Part shown: one piece after another, positions 48,510 through 58,789 of the stretch
Layout: each line of letters opens with the position of its first letter
Numbering within the stretch: the stretch's first letter is position 1
Assembly: GCA_963798075.1 (NCBI GenBank)
Contig: CAWCRU010000004.1
Span: 25,702-89,701 of the forward strand
DNA: 64,000 nucleotides
Origin: DATAOG01 sp963798075
GTDB lineage: Bacteria > Pseudomonadota > Alphaproteobacteria > Geminicoccales > Geminicoccaceae
Reading direction: 5' to 3'
The notes under the pieces: model-generated
Seen by the model: the letters and a program-made list of their open reading frames with translations, nothing else
Database searches by the model: none
What the model was told of the DNA's origin: nothing
Translations under genes and position numbers: made by a program

Positions 48510-49427
48510 TTGCACGTCACCCCGCTCGATCTGCCGGGCCTGCCGGGCAGCCGGCACGTCCGCGGCGCCGTGGCGCGCGCGATCGGCGCGGCGCCGCCGC
48601 CCGGGCTCGTATTGCTCTCGATCGTCTCGATCCAGATCGGAGCAGCGCTCGCGGTCAACCTGTTCCCGGCGCTCGGACCGGCCGGGACGGCGTTCCTGCG
48701 GGTCGTCATCGCGGCGTTGCTCCTGATGCTCGGCGCCCGCCCGGCCCTGGATCGCAACCTTCTGGCGCAGGCTTGGCTGCTGCTGCCGTTCGGCTGCGTG
48801 ATGGGGGCCATGAACCTCTGCTTTTACGAGGCGCTCGCGCGCATCCCGCTCGGCACCGCCGTGACCATCGGGTTCATCGGCCCGCTCGCGGTCGCGGCGC
48901 TGACCTCGAGACGGGCTTTGGATTTTTGCTGGATCGGTCTCGCCGTGGCCGGGCTCGCCGTGCTCGCGCCGCATGTCGGCCAGACGCTCGATCCGTGGGG
49001 CGTCCTGCTGGCGGCGATCGCGGCCGCCGGCTGGGCGGGCTTCGTCCTGCTCAGCCGGCGCGTCGGCCGGGCACTCCCCGGCGCCAGCGGCCTGGCGCTC
49101 GGCATGGTCGTGGCCGCGACCTTCCTTTTGCCGTTCGGCATCGCCGGCGCGCGTGCCGCCCTGCTCGACCCCTTGCTGCTCGCGGGCGCGCTCGCGGTCG
49201 CGGTGCTTTCGACCACGCTGCCCTACGCGCTGGAGTTCGCAGCCCTGCAGCGCCTGTCGGCGCGGACCTACGGCGTGCTGGTGACCCTCGAGCCCGCGGT
49301 CGCGGTGCTGGTCGGGGCGGTCCTGCTCGCGCAGCCGGCCGGCCCCCGCACCCTGCTCGCGGTCGGCTGCGTGATGGCGGCGGCGATCGGGGTCACCTGG
49401 TCCGAGCGTTCGCGCCCGGGCGGCTGA
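48510..49427 (+). CDS. EamA-family exporter (RhtA-like)
   Basis: The 305-residue protein has ten hydrophobic helices in two EamA halves. FYEALARIPLGTAVTIGFIGPLAVA and YALEFAALQRLSARTYGVLV match the RhtA branch, which exports threonine and homoserine or related metabolites. The start is TTG 48510 after GCGAGG. Its 3' end overlaps the convergent MFS gene by 35 bases. Confidence 0.85.
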   Translation: MHVTPLDLPGLPGSRHVRGAVARAIGAAPPPGLVLLSIVSIQIGAALAVNLFPALGPAGTAFLRVVIAALLLMLGARPALDRNLLAQAWLLLPFGCVMGAMNLCFYEALARIPLGTAVTIGFIGPLAVAALTSRRALDFCWIGLAVAGLAVLAPHVGQTLDPWGVLLAAIAAAGWAGFVLLSRRVGRALPGASGLALGMVVAATFLLPFGIAGARAALLDPLLLAGALAVAVLSTTLPYALEFAALQRLSARTYGVLVTLEPAVAVLVGAVLLAQPAGPRTLLAVGCVMAAAIGVTWSERSRPGG

Positions 49428-50901
49428 CCCTGTCCGCCCCGGCCGCCGGATTGCGGCCGCGCAAGGGCCGCTCGGCCATCGTCAGGAGGCAGCCGAGCGC
49501 GGCCACGAGCCCGAGCGCCGAGGCCGCGAACACCCAGCCGAAGACATGGGCCAGGCCCGGCGGCGTCGCTGCCGGCGCGGTGCGCAGCGCCGCGAGACCG
49601 TCGGCGCCGATGCCGCCCAGCAGGATGGCGCCGAAGCCTGCGACCAGGATCGCACCGCCGAGCGAGCGGAAGAAGTTCATGCTCGCAGTCGCGGTGCCGA
49701 GCTGGTGCAATTCGACCGCGTTCTGGATCGCGACGGTCGTGACCGGCAGGACCGTCCCGACCCCGAGCCCGATCGCGGCGAGCAGGACCTCGAGCAGGGC
49801 CAGGGGCAGGTCCGCCGGGCGCAGCGCCAGAGCGAGGACGGCAAGCGTCGCCACGATCAGCCCCGCGACCGGCAGGCGCCGGTAGTGGCGGACGTGCATC
49901 ATCACCCGCCCCGAGACGGTGGCGCCGGTGACGGTGCCGCCCATCAGCGCGATCATCGCCACGCCCGAGGCGCTGGCCGACAGCCGCACGACCGACTGCA
50001 GATAGATCGGCACGTAGATCGAGAGGCCGATGAACACCCCCATCGCCCAGCAGGCGGTGGCGGTGCCGGCGGCGACCACCGGGTTGAGGATCACCGGCAG
50101 GGGCAGCAGCGGCTCCATCGCGGTCCAAAGCCGGAGCACGAACAGGAGCCACATGGCCGCCGAGCCGACGATCAGCAGCACGACCGGCGCCGAGCCCCAG
50201 GGATAGCGCTGGCCGCCCCAGCTCAGCGCCAAAAGGAGCATGGTGGTCGCCAGCACCATCAGGACGGCGCCCAAAAGATCGAGACGATGGGGGCGCTCAT
50301 GGCGCGGCAGCCGGCGCAGCACGCGGTTGGTCATCAGGAACGCGACCAGGCCCAGCGGCAGGTTGATCCAGAAGATCATCGACCAGTGCAGATGCTCCGC
50401 GAAGAAGCCGCCGAGCACGGGTCCCGCGACGCTCGAGGTCACGAACACGCCCGCGATGTAGCCCTGGTAGCGGCCCCGCTCCCTGGGGGCGACCACGTCG
50501 GCGACGATCGTCTGCGCGAGCGAGATCAGGCCGCCGCCGCCCAGCCCCTGGAGCGCCCGCGCGAGGATCAGGACCGTCATCGAGGGCGCCAGCGCGCAGG
50601 CGAGCGAGCCCAGGACGAAGGTGCCGATGCCGATCAGAAGGATCAGCCTTCGGCCATGGATGTCGCTGAGCTTGCCGTAGAGGGGCGTCACCGCGGTCGA
50701 GGTCAACAGATAGGACGTCACGACCCACGGCAGTTGGCCGGCGTCGCCGAGCGCGCGACCGATGGTCGGCAGCGCGGTCGCGACGATCGTCTGGTCGAGC
50801 GCCGCCAGCAGCATCGCGAGCAGGATGCCGATCACGATCGAGCGCACCGCCGCGTGGTCGAGCGCCGTCGGCTGGGTCAGCTCGGCTGCCTCAACGGCCA
50901 T
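49393..50901 (-). CDS. MFS multidrug exporter, DHA2 (EmrB/QacA) type
   Basis: The 502-residue antiporter has about 14 helices. Motif D1 is LDQTIVATALPTIGRALG, motif A is YGKLSDIHGRRLIL, and motif C lies in VAGPVLGGFF. These place it with proton-driven drug exporters of the EmrB/QacA group. No EmrA-type adaptor is nearby. ATG 50901 is preceded by CAGGA. A basic C-terminal tail overlaps the EamA gene on the opposite strand. Confidence 0.9.
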   Translation of the reverse strand: MAVEAAELTQPTALDHAAVRSIVIGILLAMLLAALDQTIVATALPTIGRALGDAGQLPWVVTSYLLTSTAVTPLYGKLSDIHGRRLILLIGIGTFVLGSLACALAPSMTVLILARALQGLGGGGLISLAQTIVADVVAPRERGRYQGYIAGVFVTSSVAGPVLGGFFAEHLHWSMIFWINLPLGLVAFLMTNRVLRRLPRHERPHRLDLLGAVLMVLATTMLLLALSWGGQRYPWGSAPVVLLIVGSAAMWLLFVLRLWTAMEPLLPLPVILNPVVAAGTATACWAMGVFIGLSIYVPIYLQSVVRLSASASGVAMIALMGGTVTGATVSGRVMMHVRHYRRLPVAGLIVATLAVLALALRPADLPLALLEVLLAAIGLGVGTVLPVTTVAIQNAVELHQLGTATASMNFFRSLGGAILVAGFGAILLGGIGADGLAALRTAPAATPPGLAHVFGWVFAASALGLVAALGCLLTMAERPLRGRNPAAGADRVSRPGANARTR

Positions 50902-51278
50902 GGCGGTCCTGGGACATAAGGGGTCTTTTGCTCTCTCGGCTGGTCGGAAGGTCGGCTGCCGACCCGCCCCGATCAATGGCCGGCGGCGCGCGGCAGCCAT
51001 CGCGAAACGGCCGACCTCGCCGCGCGTCGGCCGCAACGTCATGATGGAGCAAGAGCGGCAGCACGTCTGCGGGAAAAACCTACCCGCCGGCCGCCTCGCG
51101 GTCGAGCCGCGCACGCCGGGCAAGGTCATGGTCCAAAAAGCCGCGCGGGCGCCGCGGGCCGCCTGGTCAGGCGAACCTGGTCATCCCGACCCCCGCCCTG
51201 CTCGGGCGCCACATCCCGAACCCGCAGCGGCCGGCGCCTGCAGGCAGCTCTTACGGGATCACGTCTGCGGGCGTCTTC
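50902..51278. other. Intergenic region upstream of the MFS gene
   Basis: No gene is seen. The region should contain the MFS promoter on the minus strand and the 3' end signal of the upstream exported-protein gene. Confidence 0.4.
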
Positions 51279-51932
51279 TCACATCGGCGGCGCGGCGCCG
51301 TCGGCGCCGACGATCACCGCGAGTGCCGTGTGGCTGCCGTCGGCCTCGTCGCGGACGACGATGAAGGCCTGCTCGCCCACGGCCAGCACGGAGCGGTCGG
51401 GCGCCTTCTCGAGACGCACGACCGACAGGCTCTTTGGCACGTAGATGGTCTGGCTGCCTTCGGTCTTCTGGTCGCCCTGACCCTGCTTGTAGCCCACCTT
51501 GAGCTCGCGCTGGTCGCCCACGGCCTCGACCTCGGCGACGGTCGCGTTGGTCATGGTGTTGGGGTCCTTGATCAGGTCCCACGCCGTGTGGCCTTCGGAG
51601 GTGCCGCGCAGCTCCTCGGCGAAGATGTGCGCCTCGATCGCGACCCGCTTGCCGCCGGCATCGATCGAGGTCAGGCCGACGTAGTCGCCGGCCTTGATCT
51701 GCTCGAGGCTCGCCGGCCGCACGACCAGCACCCGGCTGTCGTCCTTCAACGCGACCTCGAGGCTCGGGCCCTCCCGGGTCTTGACCGTCAGCGCCTGCTC
51801 GCCCACCGCCTCCAGGCTGCCGCGCACCCGATAGGGCTTTTGCGCCTCGGCTGCTGCGGCCGGCGCAACGGCGCCGAGCGCCAGCACCCCGGCAGCGATC
51901 ACGATCGTCAAGGCGCGTCCGAGCTTGCTCAT
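51279..51932 (-). CDS. Exported protein of unknown function (DUF5666-like repeats)
   Basis: A 217-residue periplasmic protein. The signal peptide (1-27) ends ALGAVAPAAAAEA. The mature part repeats a beta-barrel-like pattern twice: VRGSLEAVGEQALTVKTREG...KDDSRVLV and later VAEVEAVGDQRELKVGYKQG. These resemble small OB-like DUF5666/DUF1344 domains, and the resemblance is my inference from the pattern. A final AFIVVRDEADGSHTALAVIV follows. ATG 51932 is preceded by GGAGGA. It may be co-transcribed with the UbiA-type gene, 94 bases upstream. Confidence 0.65.
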   Translation of the reverse strand: MSKLGRALTIVIAAGVLALGAVAPAAAAEAQKPYRVRGSLEAVGEQALTVKTREGPSLEVALKDDSRVLVVRPASLEQIKAGDYVGLTSIDAGGKRVAIEAHIFAEELRGTSEGHTAWDLIKDPNTMTNATVAEVEAVGDQRELKVGYKQGQGDQKTEGSQTIYVPKSLSVVRLEKAPDRSVLAVGEQAFIVVRDEADGSHTALAVIVGADGAAPPM

Positions 51933-52026
51933 CACTGTCCTCCCTGCTGCGCGACCTGTCCGATGACGCCGAGCGCTGCTCGTTTATTCCGCCTCGCTCC
52001 CCCAAACCCGGGCGGCGGCGCAGGGC

Positions 52027-52936
52027 CTATTCGATCGGGAGCGCAGCGACCGCCTCCCCGCCCTTGGTGCCGGCGACGTAGCGCTGCAGGGCGAGGGTGA
52101 GCAAGAAGCCGCCGACCGCGAGCCAGGCGACGCCCGCGGCGCCGGCACCCGCGATCAGGAGCGCGTCGAGCAGCGAGATGCCGGCGATCAGGCCTGCCAC
52201 CGCGCGCGGCACCTCGCCCGGCCGGCGGCGCCTGAGGGACCGGAGCGCGACCCCGATCCAGGCGACGAGCAGCAAAAGCAGGATGGCGCCATTGATGCTG
52301 CCGGCCGCGATCGGCAAGCCATAGACGAAGGGCGCGGCGAGGAACAGGAGCGGCCAGAGGTCCCGGATCTCGCCCGACGTCTCCTGCCTGGCGACGAAGG
52401 CGAGGCCGATCACGTAGCAGAGCAGCACCACGGCACCCTGGTAGAGCATGGCCGGGCCCGGCACCGCGAAGGCGAGGCCGGCGGTGAGGTAGACCAGCAT
52501 CCGGCAGAGCCCCAGCAACAGAGGGCTCCAGGGGTTGGTCTTGTGGTGGCGGTCGTAGGCGATGATCGCGGCGCCGAGCGCGAGGCCGCCCAGCGCCGGC
52601 CAGCCGGCATGGCCCGCCCGCAGCCCGAAGCCCAGGGAGAGGAGGATCGCCCTGGGCCAGGATCATCATGCCAAAGCCCCAGCCGAAGACCGTCCGCCGC
52701 CGGACCAGGCCCGCAGGGATCGGCCGCCCGGGCCGCGCATGCGCGTCGCTGCCGGCATCGAAGGCATCGTTCAGATACATGCCGGCGGTGTAGAACAACG
52801 ACAGTGCCACCAGCAGCGGCAGGGTGCGGGCATCCCCGAGATGACCGCCCGCCAGCAGGATGCCGGCCAGCGTGTTGGTCCAGACGGTCGGCAGATCGGA
52901 GACGCGCCCGAGCCTCAGCGCGGCCTGCCAGGTCAT
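52027..52936 (-). pseudogene. UbiA-family prenyltransferase, single frameshift
   Basis: The reconstructed membrane protein (about 302 residues, eight or so helices) belongs to the UbiA superfamily, which transfers prenyl chains to aromatic or polar acceptors. The signature is YLNDAFDAGSDAHARPGRPIPAG, the NDxxDxxxD metal-diphosphate motif. A second Asp-rich loop (IAYDRHHKTNP) lies in the following frame. The shift is at about 52650 (FGMMILA then AILLSLGFGL), consistent with one inserted base. The substrate is unknown; there is no ubiquinone or heme A context. Confidence 0.82.
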
Positions 52937-53265
52937 GCCCGAAGGACGAGCGCGCCGGCGATGCCGTCTGGCCACGCGCGCACCCGCGGTCGGCGCGGCC
53001 TCAACCATGCCGGATCTCTGCCGCGCCCGAGAGCGAAACCATGGGTCCGTTCTTCGCTTCGCTTTGCCTGGTGAGCCGTCGACCTGCCAACATAGTCCGG
53101 GAATGGCGAGCTGTCCCGAGCGGACCCGCCCATGCAACCCGGATCGCGCGCCGACAATTCGATGGTCGGTCGTCCGGAACCGCCCCGCGGCGGGGCCGTT
53201 GTCCGGGAACGCACGACCGCAGGCTGCGGATCGTGCCAATCGCAACCAACGACGGAGATCGCGAG
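52937..53265. other. Divergent intergenic region
   Basis: No gene is supported. It carries the promoters for the UbiA-type gene (minus) and the DUF1344-like gene (plus). Open frames here are only composition shadows. Confidence 0.4.
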
Positions 53266-53559
53266 ATGCGCAAGGTTCTGATCGCCCTGGCCGCGCTCAC
53301 GGCCGGGGCGCTGTCGCTGAATGCCTCAGCCGGTCAGCAGATCCAACAGACCGCTGCCAACGACGAGATGAAGGCTACGGGCACGGTCACCGACGTCGAC
53401 CAGGACAAGCACGAGATCACCATCGGCGATCAGACCTACATGATGCCGCCGATGGGCGGCGGTGCAGCGATGATGCCGCAGGTGGGGGCCGATGTGACCA
53501 TCACCTACGAGGTCAGGGACGGCATGAAGACCGTGACCCGGATCGGTCAGGCGCAGTAG
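53266..53559 (+). CDS. Small exported DUF1344-like protein
   Basis: A 97-residue periplasmic protein. The signal peptide (1-22, LTAGALSLNASAG) is followed by ATGTVTDVDQDKHEITIGDQ, a methionine-rich loop (YMMPPMGGGAAMMP) and GADVTITYEV. The fold pattern matches DUF1344-type small OB proteins of alphaproteobacteria. The Met-rich loop could bind copper, but this is speculative. GGAG lies nine bases before ATG 53266. Its 3' end overlaps the convergent antiporter-like gene. Confidence 0.75.
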   Translation: MRKVLIALAALTAGALSLNASAGQQIQQTAANDEMKATGTVTDVDQDKHEITIGDQTYMMPPMGGGAAMMPQVGADVTITYEVRDGMKTVTRIGQAQ

Positions 53560-55088
53560 CCGCCCGGCGTGCGGGCGGGAGCGGTCGGCGAGCCGCCGTT
53601 GCCGCCGCGCATGCCGCGGGCGTCGCCGCCGCGGTCAATGCGCAAGAGCCATCACGCTTAGTCGGCGGCGGCCGGGTGATTTCGACCCCTTGCTTGTGCG
53701 CCGGGTCCGGCTCCCACCCCAGAACCGCGAGCATGACGGCAAACCCGGCCACATAGGCGACCGCGACATACCAGCCGTGGCGCAGCCAGAGCCCGACCGA
53801 CTTCGCCTCCGGATAGAGGTTGGACAGCGCCACCCCGGCCGACGAGCCGAACCAGATCATCGAGCCGCCGAAGCCGACCGCATAGGCGAGAAACCCCCAG
53901 TCGTAGCCGCCCTGCTTCAAGGCGAGCGCGGTGAGCGGGATGTTGTCGAACACCGCGGAGACGAAGCCGAGACCGAGCGCCGTATGCCAGGAGGCGGCCG
54001 GCAGCTCCTCGACCGGCATCATCGAGGCGCAGGTGACCAGCGACAGCAGGAAGAGCGTCCCCAGGAAGGTCTGGGGCATGACCGCCCAGTCGGGCCGGCG
54101 CAGCGGCGCCGTGATCAGGATCACCGCCCACACGGCGATGCCGATCACCGGCACCATGCCCAAGAGGGCCGGAAACTTCAGGTTCGCGATCACGTTGGAG
54201 GAAATCGCCGCGATCAGGATCGCCGCCACGATCACCGCCCGCATCCAGTGGATGCTGCAGGCCCCGCGGGGCGTCTTTGACGATCGGCGAGAACCGATGC
54301 TGCTGGATCGCCGCCGGGATGCCGAAGATCAAGAGCGCGACCGCGGCCGCGACGAACGCCTCGATCACGTTGAGCGGGCTCACGCCGTCGATCCACATCA
54401 TGGTCGTCGTGGTATCGCCGACCACGCTGCCGGCGCCGCCCGCGTTGGAGGCGGCGACGATCGCGGCGAGATAGCCGATGTGAACCTTGCCGCGGAAGAC
54501 GTGGCGCGCCATCGTGCCGCCGATCAGCGCCGCCGCGATATTGTCGAGGAAGCTGGAGACCACGGCGACGATGATCAAAAGGGCGAGGCCCCCTTTCCAG
54601 TCGTCGGGCAAGAACGCCGGCATCTCGTCCGGAATCCGGCTGCTCTCGAAATGCCGCGACAGCAGCGCAAAGCCCATCAGGAGCAGGAACAGGTTCGCAA
54701 GGATCACCCACTCGTGCTCGAGATGGAGGCCGAGGCCGGCGAGGCCGGGGCCGTATTTGAAGCCCGTGAAGGCGAGCTTGTAGATCGTGATCGTCGCGAG
54801 CCCGGACAGGGCGACGGCGAGCGTGTGGTGGTGAAACAGCGCGACGCCGATCAGCGTCAGTCCGAACAGGATGAATTCGATCGGAATGCCCAAAAGATGG
54901 AGCGTCGGGCCGGCACTCTCGCCGGTCGCCGCCGCGGCCGGCGCGGCGAGAAGACAGACGATCAGCGCGAGACCGCTGCCGAGCCGGAACCGCCGCGGCC
55001 GCAAGCGGCCGGCCGGCGCGGCCAGAGGCAGCGAAAGCGACAGCCACAGGACCGACAGGGTCGAGGCCAGACTGAACGCGTGCAGCAA
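53513..55088 (-). pseudogene. NhaD/ArsB-like (ion transporter superfamily) membrane carrier, frameshifted
   Basis: The combined reading frames give a membrane carrier with about 12 helices. EHEWVILANLFLLLMGFALL, FLDNIAAALIGGTMARHVF and ASNAGGAGSVVGDTTTTMMW are hallmarks of the NhaD/CitM/ArsB ion-transporter superfamily. The second half has FDNIPLTALALKQGGYDWG and FGGSMIWFGSSAGVALSNLYPEAKSV. The frame breaks near 54250, between FSPIVKDAPRG and MRAVIVAAILIAAISS. The start is uncertain (TTG 55088 with GGAAGGCAGGG). The C-terminus after HKQGVEIT reads low-complexity sequence. A sodium/proton antiporter is the best guess. Confidence 0.8.
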
Positions 55089-55292
55089 CCCTGCCTTCCC
55101 GAGCCGAGCGCGCTTCGCTCGGCGAGCGGCGCGGATCAGCGCCCGCCTCACGAGCGGGCAATCTACTAGCAAGCTTGCACCGACGCCGCCAGCCCATTGT
55201 TGCCGCGATCGCCACCCGGCAGGGCGGTCCCGCTTGCCGCGGCGGCGGGCTCGGCGGCATAGTCTTGCCCGCATGCGAAGCGGGAGATGGCA

Positions 55293-56126
55293 ATGGCATC
55301 GCTTGAGCGATGGCTGCCATGGATCGTCTTGAGCGGTCTGCTGGCCGGCGCCGCGGCCCCGGTCGCTGCCGGCGAGACGCTCGATCGGGTGCTGTCGCGC
55401 GGCGTCATGGAGGTCGCGACCGATGCCAACTACCGGCCCCAGTCGTTCCGCGACAGCGCCGGCGAATTCCAGGGCTTCGACGTCGATGTCGGGCGTGAGA
55501 TCGCCGAACGGCTGGGCGTCGATATCGGGTTTGCGACCCCGAATTGGGAGGCGGTCACGGCCGGCGGCTGGGGCGGCCAGTGGGACGTCTCGATCGGCTC
55601 GATGATCCCGACCGCGGCGCGCGCCCTGGTGCTCGATTTCCCGGCGATCTACTACCGCATGCCGGCAGCGCTCGCCGTCCATCAGGACAACCGGACGATC
55701 ACGACGCCCGCGGCCGCCGGCGGCAAGCGGATCGGGGTCGGCGCCGGCACCCCCTACGAGAGCTATCTGAAGAAGGACCTCGTGCTCTACGGCGAGGACG
55801 CCGGCCGGGTCGCGTTCCTGATCGATGCCGCCGAGATCTTGACCTACGACACCGACGCCCACGCGCTGGCCGACCTCAGGCGGGGCGACGGCGTCCGCCT
55901 GGATGCCGCGATCACAGCGCTGCCGACCATTCTCCAGGCGATCAAGGAGGGCTACCCGCTCAAGGTGATCGGTGAGCCGCTGTTCCGCGAGCCGCTGGCC
56001 ATCGCGACCGACAAGGGCGATGACGAGTGGAACGCGCAGCTCGCCGCCATCGTCAAGACCATGCGCGAGGACGGCACGCTCGAGCGGCTGTCGGAGAAAT
56101 GGTTCGGCATCGACCTCAGCCAGTGA
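55293..56126 (+). CDS. Amino-acid-type ABC transporter periplasmic binding protein
   Basis: A 277-residue SBP family 3 protein with a signal peptide (1-26, cleaved after PVAAG). The lobes show VMEVATDANYRPQSFRD, FQGFDVDVGREIAERLG and WDVSIGSMIPTAARALVLDF, typical of polar amino-acid receptors. The C-terminus EDGTLERLSEKWFGIDLS is classic for the family. ATG 55293 has CGGGAG at proper distance; ATG 55287 is also in frame. No permease or ATPase genes are adjacent, so it is an orphan receptor. Confidence 0.88.
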   Translation: MASLERWLPWIVLSGLLAGAAAPVAAGETLDRVLSRGVMEVATDANYRPQSFRDSAGEFQGFDVDVGREIAERLGVDIGFATPNWEAVTAGGWGGQWDVSIGSMIPTAARALVLDFPAIYYRMPAALAVHQDNRTITTPAAAGGKRIGVGAGTPYESYLKKDLVLYGEDAGRVAFLIDAAEILTYDTDAHALADLRRGDGVRLDAAITALPTILQAIKEGYPLKVIGEPLFREPLAIATDKGDDEWNAQLAAIVKTMREDGTLERLSEKWFGIDLSQ

Positions 56127-56163
56127 CGGCCGGCCGGGAGCGCCCGCCGGCGAGAAGGAAGCC

Positions 56164-56854
56164 ATGACCCAGCTGACCCTCGCGGCCCTGTTCCTTGCTG
56201 GCGAGCCACTTCGGCATCTCGTCGACGCCGCTTCGCCCGTGGCTGGTGGCGCGCCTCGGCGAGCGGGCCTACCTCGCCCTCTACTCCCTGATCGCGCTCG
56301 CCGCGATCGTCTGGCTGGTCCGCGCCTATGCGCGAGCGCCCTACGTCGAGCTCTGGCCGGTCACCGCCTGGACGGCCGCGGTGCCGCTGATCGTCATGCC
56401 GTTCGCCCTCGTGCTCGCGGTCGCGGGCCTCAGCACCGCCAACCCGACCGCGGTCGGCGCCCCGGCGGAGACCCTGCAGGGCGCCCGGCCCGTGCACGGC
56501 GTCTTCCGGATCACGCGCCATCCCTTCCAGTGGGCGGTCGTGCTCTGGGCGGTGGCCCACCTGATCGCCAACGGCGACCTCGCAGGCCTGATCCTGTTCG
56601 GAGCGCTCGGCGCGCTCGCCCTGATCGGAACCTTCCTGATCGATCGCAAATACGAGCGCAGGCGCGGCGCCGACTGGCAGGCCTTCGCGGCCGCCAGCTC
56701 CAACCTGCCATTCGCGGCGATCGCCGCCGGCCGCCAGCACCTCGTGCTCGCCGAGATCGGCGGCTGGCGCCTGCTGCTCGGGCTCGCCCTCTACCTGCTC
56801 CTGCTCGCGGTCCATCCTTTCCTGTTCGGCGCCGCACCGCTCGCCGCACTATGA
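56164..56854 (+). pseudogene. NnrU-family membrane protein, single frameshift near the start
   Basis: The gene encodes a six-helix NnrU protein, a family found in denitrifiers and phototrophs and related to short-chain membrane oxidoreductases. MTQLTLAALF is in one frame, and LASHFGISSTPLRPWLVARLG onward is in another; the break is at about 56196 (one extra base). Downstream HGVFRITRHPFQWAVVLWAV is the NnrU signature, and the rest is intact to the stop. An internal start at about 56195 could still give most of the protein. No nitric-oxide or denitrification genes are in the window. Confidence 0.8.
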
Positions 56855-56905
56855 GCCCTTTCCGCACGCCGCCTGCGACCGATCTTGCAAGGGGAGGAGG
56901 GAGCG

Positions 56906-57547
56906 GTGACCACCAGGGATCGGAGCGACGCGCCCGGACTGTTTGCCGAGGCCACGAGCTACGAGGAGCTGAAGGCCGCGGCGGAGCGCTGCGAGGCCTG
57001 TCCGCTCTATCAAAACGCCACCCAGACGGTCTTCGGCGAGGGGCCGGTCCGGGCGCGGCTGCTGCTGGTCGGCGAGCAGCCGGGCGATCAGGAAGATCTC
57101 GAGGGCCGCCCGTTCGTCGGGCCCTCGGGCCAGCTGCTCGACTGGGCGCTCGAGAAGGCGGGGATCGAGCGCAGCCGCATCTACGTCACCAACGTCGTCA
57201 AGCACTTCAAATGGGTCGCGCGCGGCAAGCGCCGGATCCACAGCAAGCCGTCCGCGCTCGAGATCAAGGCCTGCCGGCACTGGCTCGACGAGGAGATCCG
57301 CCTGGTGCGGCCCGAGGTCCTGCTCTGCCTTGGCGCCACCGCCGCCCAGGCGCTGCTCGGCGCGTCGTTCCGCGTCACCCGCGAGCGCGGCCGCTTCGTG
57401 CGCTCCGAGCTCGCCCCCCACGTCATGGCGACCGTGCACCCGTCCGCGCTGCTGCGGATCGAGGCCGACAGCGAGCGCAAGGCCGCGATCCGCGAGTTCG
57501 TGCAGGAGCTGCGCCAGGTCGCGCCGCTGCTGCAGGGCAAGGACTGA
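56906..57547 (+). CDS. udgX: UdgX uracil-DNA glycosylase (covalent type)
   Basis: The 213-residue protein is a family 4-like Fe-S uracil-DNA glycosylase of the UdgX type. Motif A is GEQPGDQEDLEGRPFVGPSG, and paired cysteines (CEAC, 29-32, plus two later) hold the 4Fe-4S cluster. The KRRIH loop (108-112) contains the His that, in Mycobacterium UdgX, forms a covalent bond with the abasic site. VHPSALLR is the C-terminal motif. GTG 56906 follows a strong GGAGGAGGGA site and is preferred over TTG 56885. Confidence 0.93.
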   Translation: MTTRDRSDAPGLFAEATSYEELKAAAERCEACPLYQNATQTVFGEGPVRARLLLVGEQPGDQEDLEGRPFVGPSGQLLDWALEKAGIERSRIYVTNVVKHFKWVARGKRRIHSKPSALEIKACRHWLDEEIRLVRPEVLLCLGATAAQALLGASFRVTRERGRFVRSELAPHVMATVHPSALLRIEADSERKAAIREFVQELRQVAPLLQGKD

Positions 57548-57634
57548 AGAGCCAGCTTTGACATCGGCGCCGGCGGAGCGTCTTTTGGGCCCGCTCACCA
57601 TCCAAGGCGACCCCCGCCCCATGATCGAACTCTC

Positions 57635-58789
57635 ATGACCGAACCGGAAAGACACCCCGCAACCCTTGCCGCCCAGGCTCCGGGCCATCCGGATCCCGCG
57701 ACCGGCGCCCTGATCCCGCCGCTCTACGCGACCACCACGTACCTGCGCGACCCCGACAACCAGTACCGCCGCGGCTGGAGCTACGGGCGCGCCGACAACC
57801 CGACCGTCGAGCACCCGCAGACCCTCCTGAACGCGCTCGAGGGCGGCGCCGGCTGCCTGCTGTTCGCCTCCGGCATGGCAGCGGCGACGACCGTCTTCCT
57901 CGCACTTCAGCCCGGCGACCACGTGCTCGCACCGAAGGTCATGTACTGGGGCCTGCGCCACTGGCTGCTCACGTTCGCAATCCCCTGGGGCCTGCTCGTG
58001 GACCTCGTCGACACGTCCGACCAGGCCGCCATCGAGGCCGCGATCCGGCCCGGCAGAACGAAGCTCATCTGGCTCGAGACGCCTGCCAACCCGACCTGGG
58101 CGATCGCCGACATCGCGGCCGTGGCCGATCTCGCCCACAAGGCCCAGGCCCGCCTCGCCATCGACAGCACGGCCGCGACCCCGGTCCTCACCCGCCCGCT
58201 CACGCTCGGCGCCGACCTCGTCATGCACTCGGCCACCAAATACCTGAACGGCCACACCGACCTCGTCGCGGGCGCGCTCGTCACCGCCCGGCCGGACGCC
58301 CTCTGGACCCGGATTTCCGAACTCCGCCACGACGCCGGCGCAATCCTCGGCCCCTTCGAGGCCTGGCTCCTGCTCCGCGGCATGCGCACGCTCTTCCTCC
58401 GGGTCGAGCGCGCCTCGACAACCGCCCTCTTCCTCGCGGAACACCTGCGGGAAAACCCGAACGTCGCAGCCGTCCTCTACCCGGGCCTGAAGGACCACCC
58501 CGGCCACGCGATCGCGGCCCGCCAGATGCAGGGCGGCTTCGGCGGCATGCTCTCCATCCGGGTCAAAGGCGGCGAAGCCGCCGCCATCGCCACGGCCGCA
58601 AATGTGAGCATCTGGCAACGCGCGACTTCGCTGGGCGGCATCGAAAGCCTGATCGAGCACCGCGCCTCGATCGAAGGCCCGGCTTCCCCGGTCCCCCCCG
58701 ACCTGCTCCGCCTCTCGGTCGGCATCGAGCACGCCCAGGACCTGCTGGCCGACCTCGAGCAGGCGCTGACGTCGATGGCTGCGCGATAG
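57635..58789 (+). CDS. Trans-sulfuration PLP enzyme (cystathionine beta-lyase-like)
   Basis: A 384-residue Cys/Met-metabolism PLP enzyme. The Schiff-base lysine is Lys202 in MHSATKYLNGHTDLVAGA. YGRADNPTVEHPQTLLNALEGG and LFASGMAAATTVFLAL are the usual cofactor-binding segments. The C-terminus SLGGIESLIEHRASIEG and RLSVGIEHAQDLLADL is intact. Cystathionine beta-lyase, gamma-synthase or a sulfhydrylase all fit; the early YRRGWSYGR pattern favours a MetC-like lyase. A decayed copy of its 3' end lies about 1 kb downstream. Confidence 0.88.
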   Translation: MTEPERHPATLAAQAPGHPDPATGALIPPLYATTTYLRDPDNQYRRGWSYGRADNPTVEHPQTLLNALEGGAGCLLFASGMAAATTVFLALQPGDHVLAPKVMYWGLRHWLLTFAIPWGLLVDLVDTSDQAAIEAAIRPGRTKLIWLETPANPTWAIADIAAVADLAHKAQARLAIDSTAATPVLTRPLTLGADLVMHSATKYLNGHTDLVAGALVTARPDALWTRISELRHDAGAILGPFEAWLLLRGMRTLFLRVERASTTALFLAEHLRENPNVAAVLYPGLKDHPGHAIAARQMQGGFGGMLSIRVKGGEAAAIATAANVSIWQRATSLGGIESLIEHRASIEGPASPVPPDLLRLSVGIEHAQDLLADLEQALTSMAAR

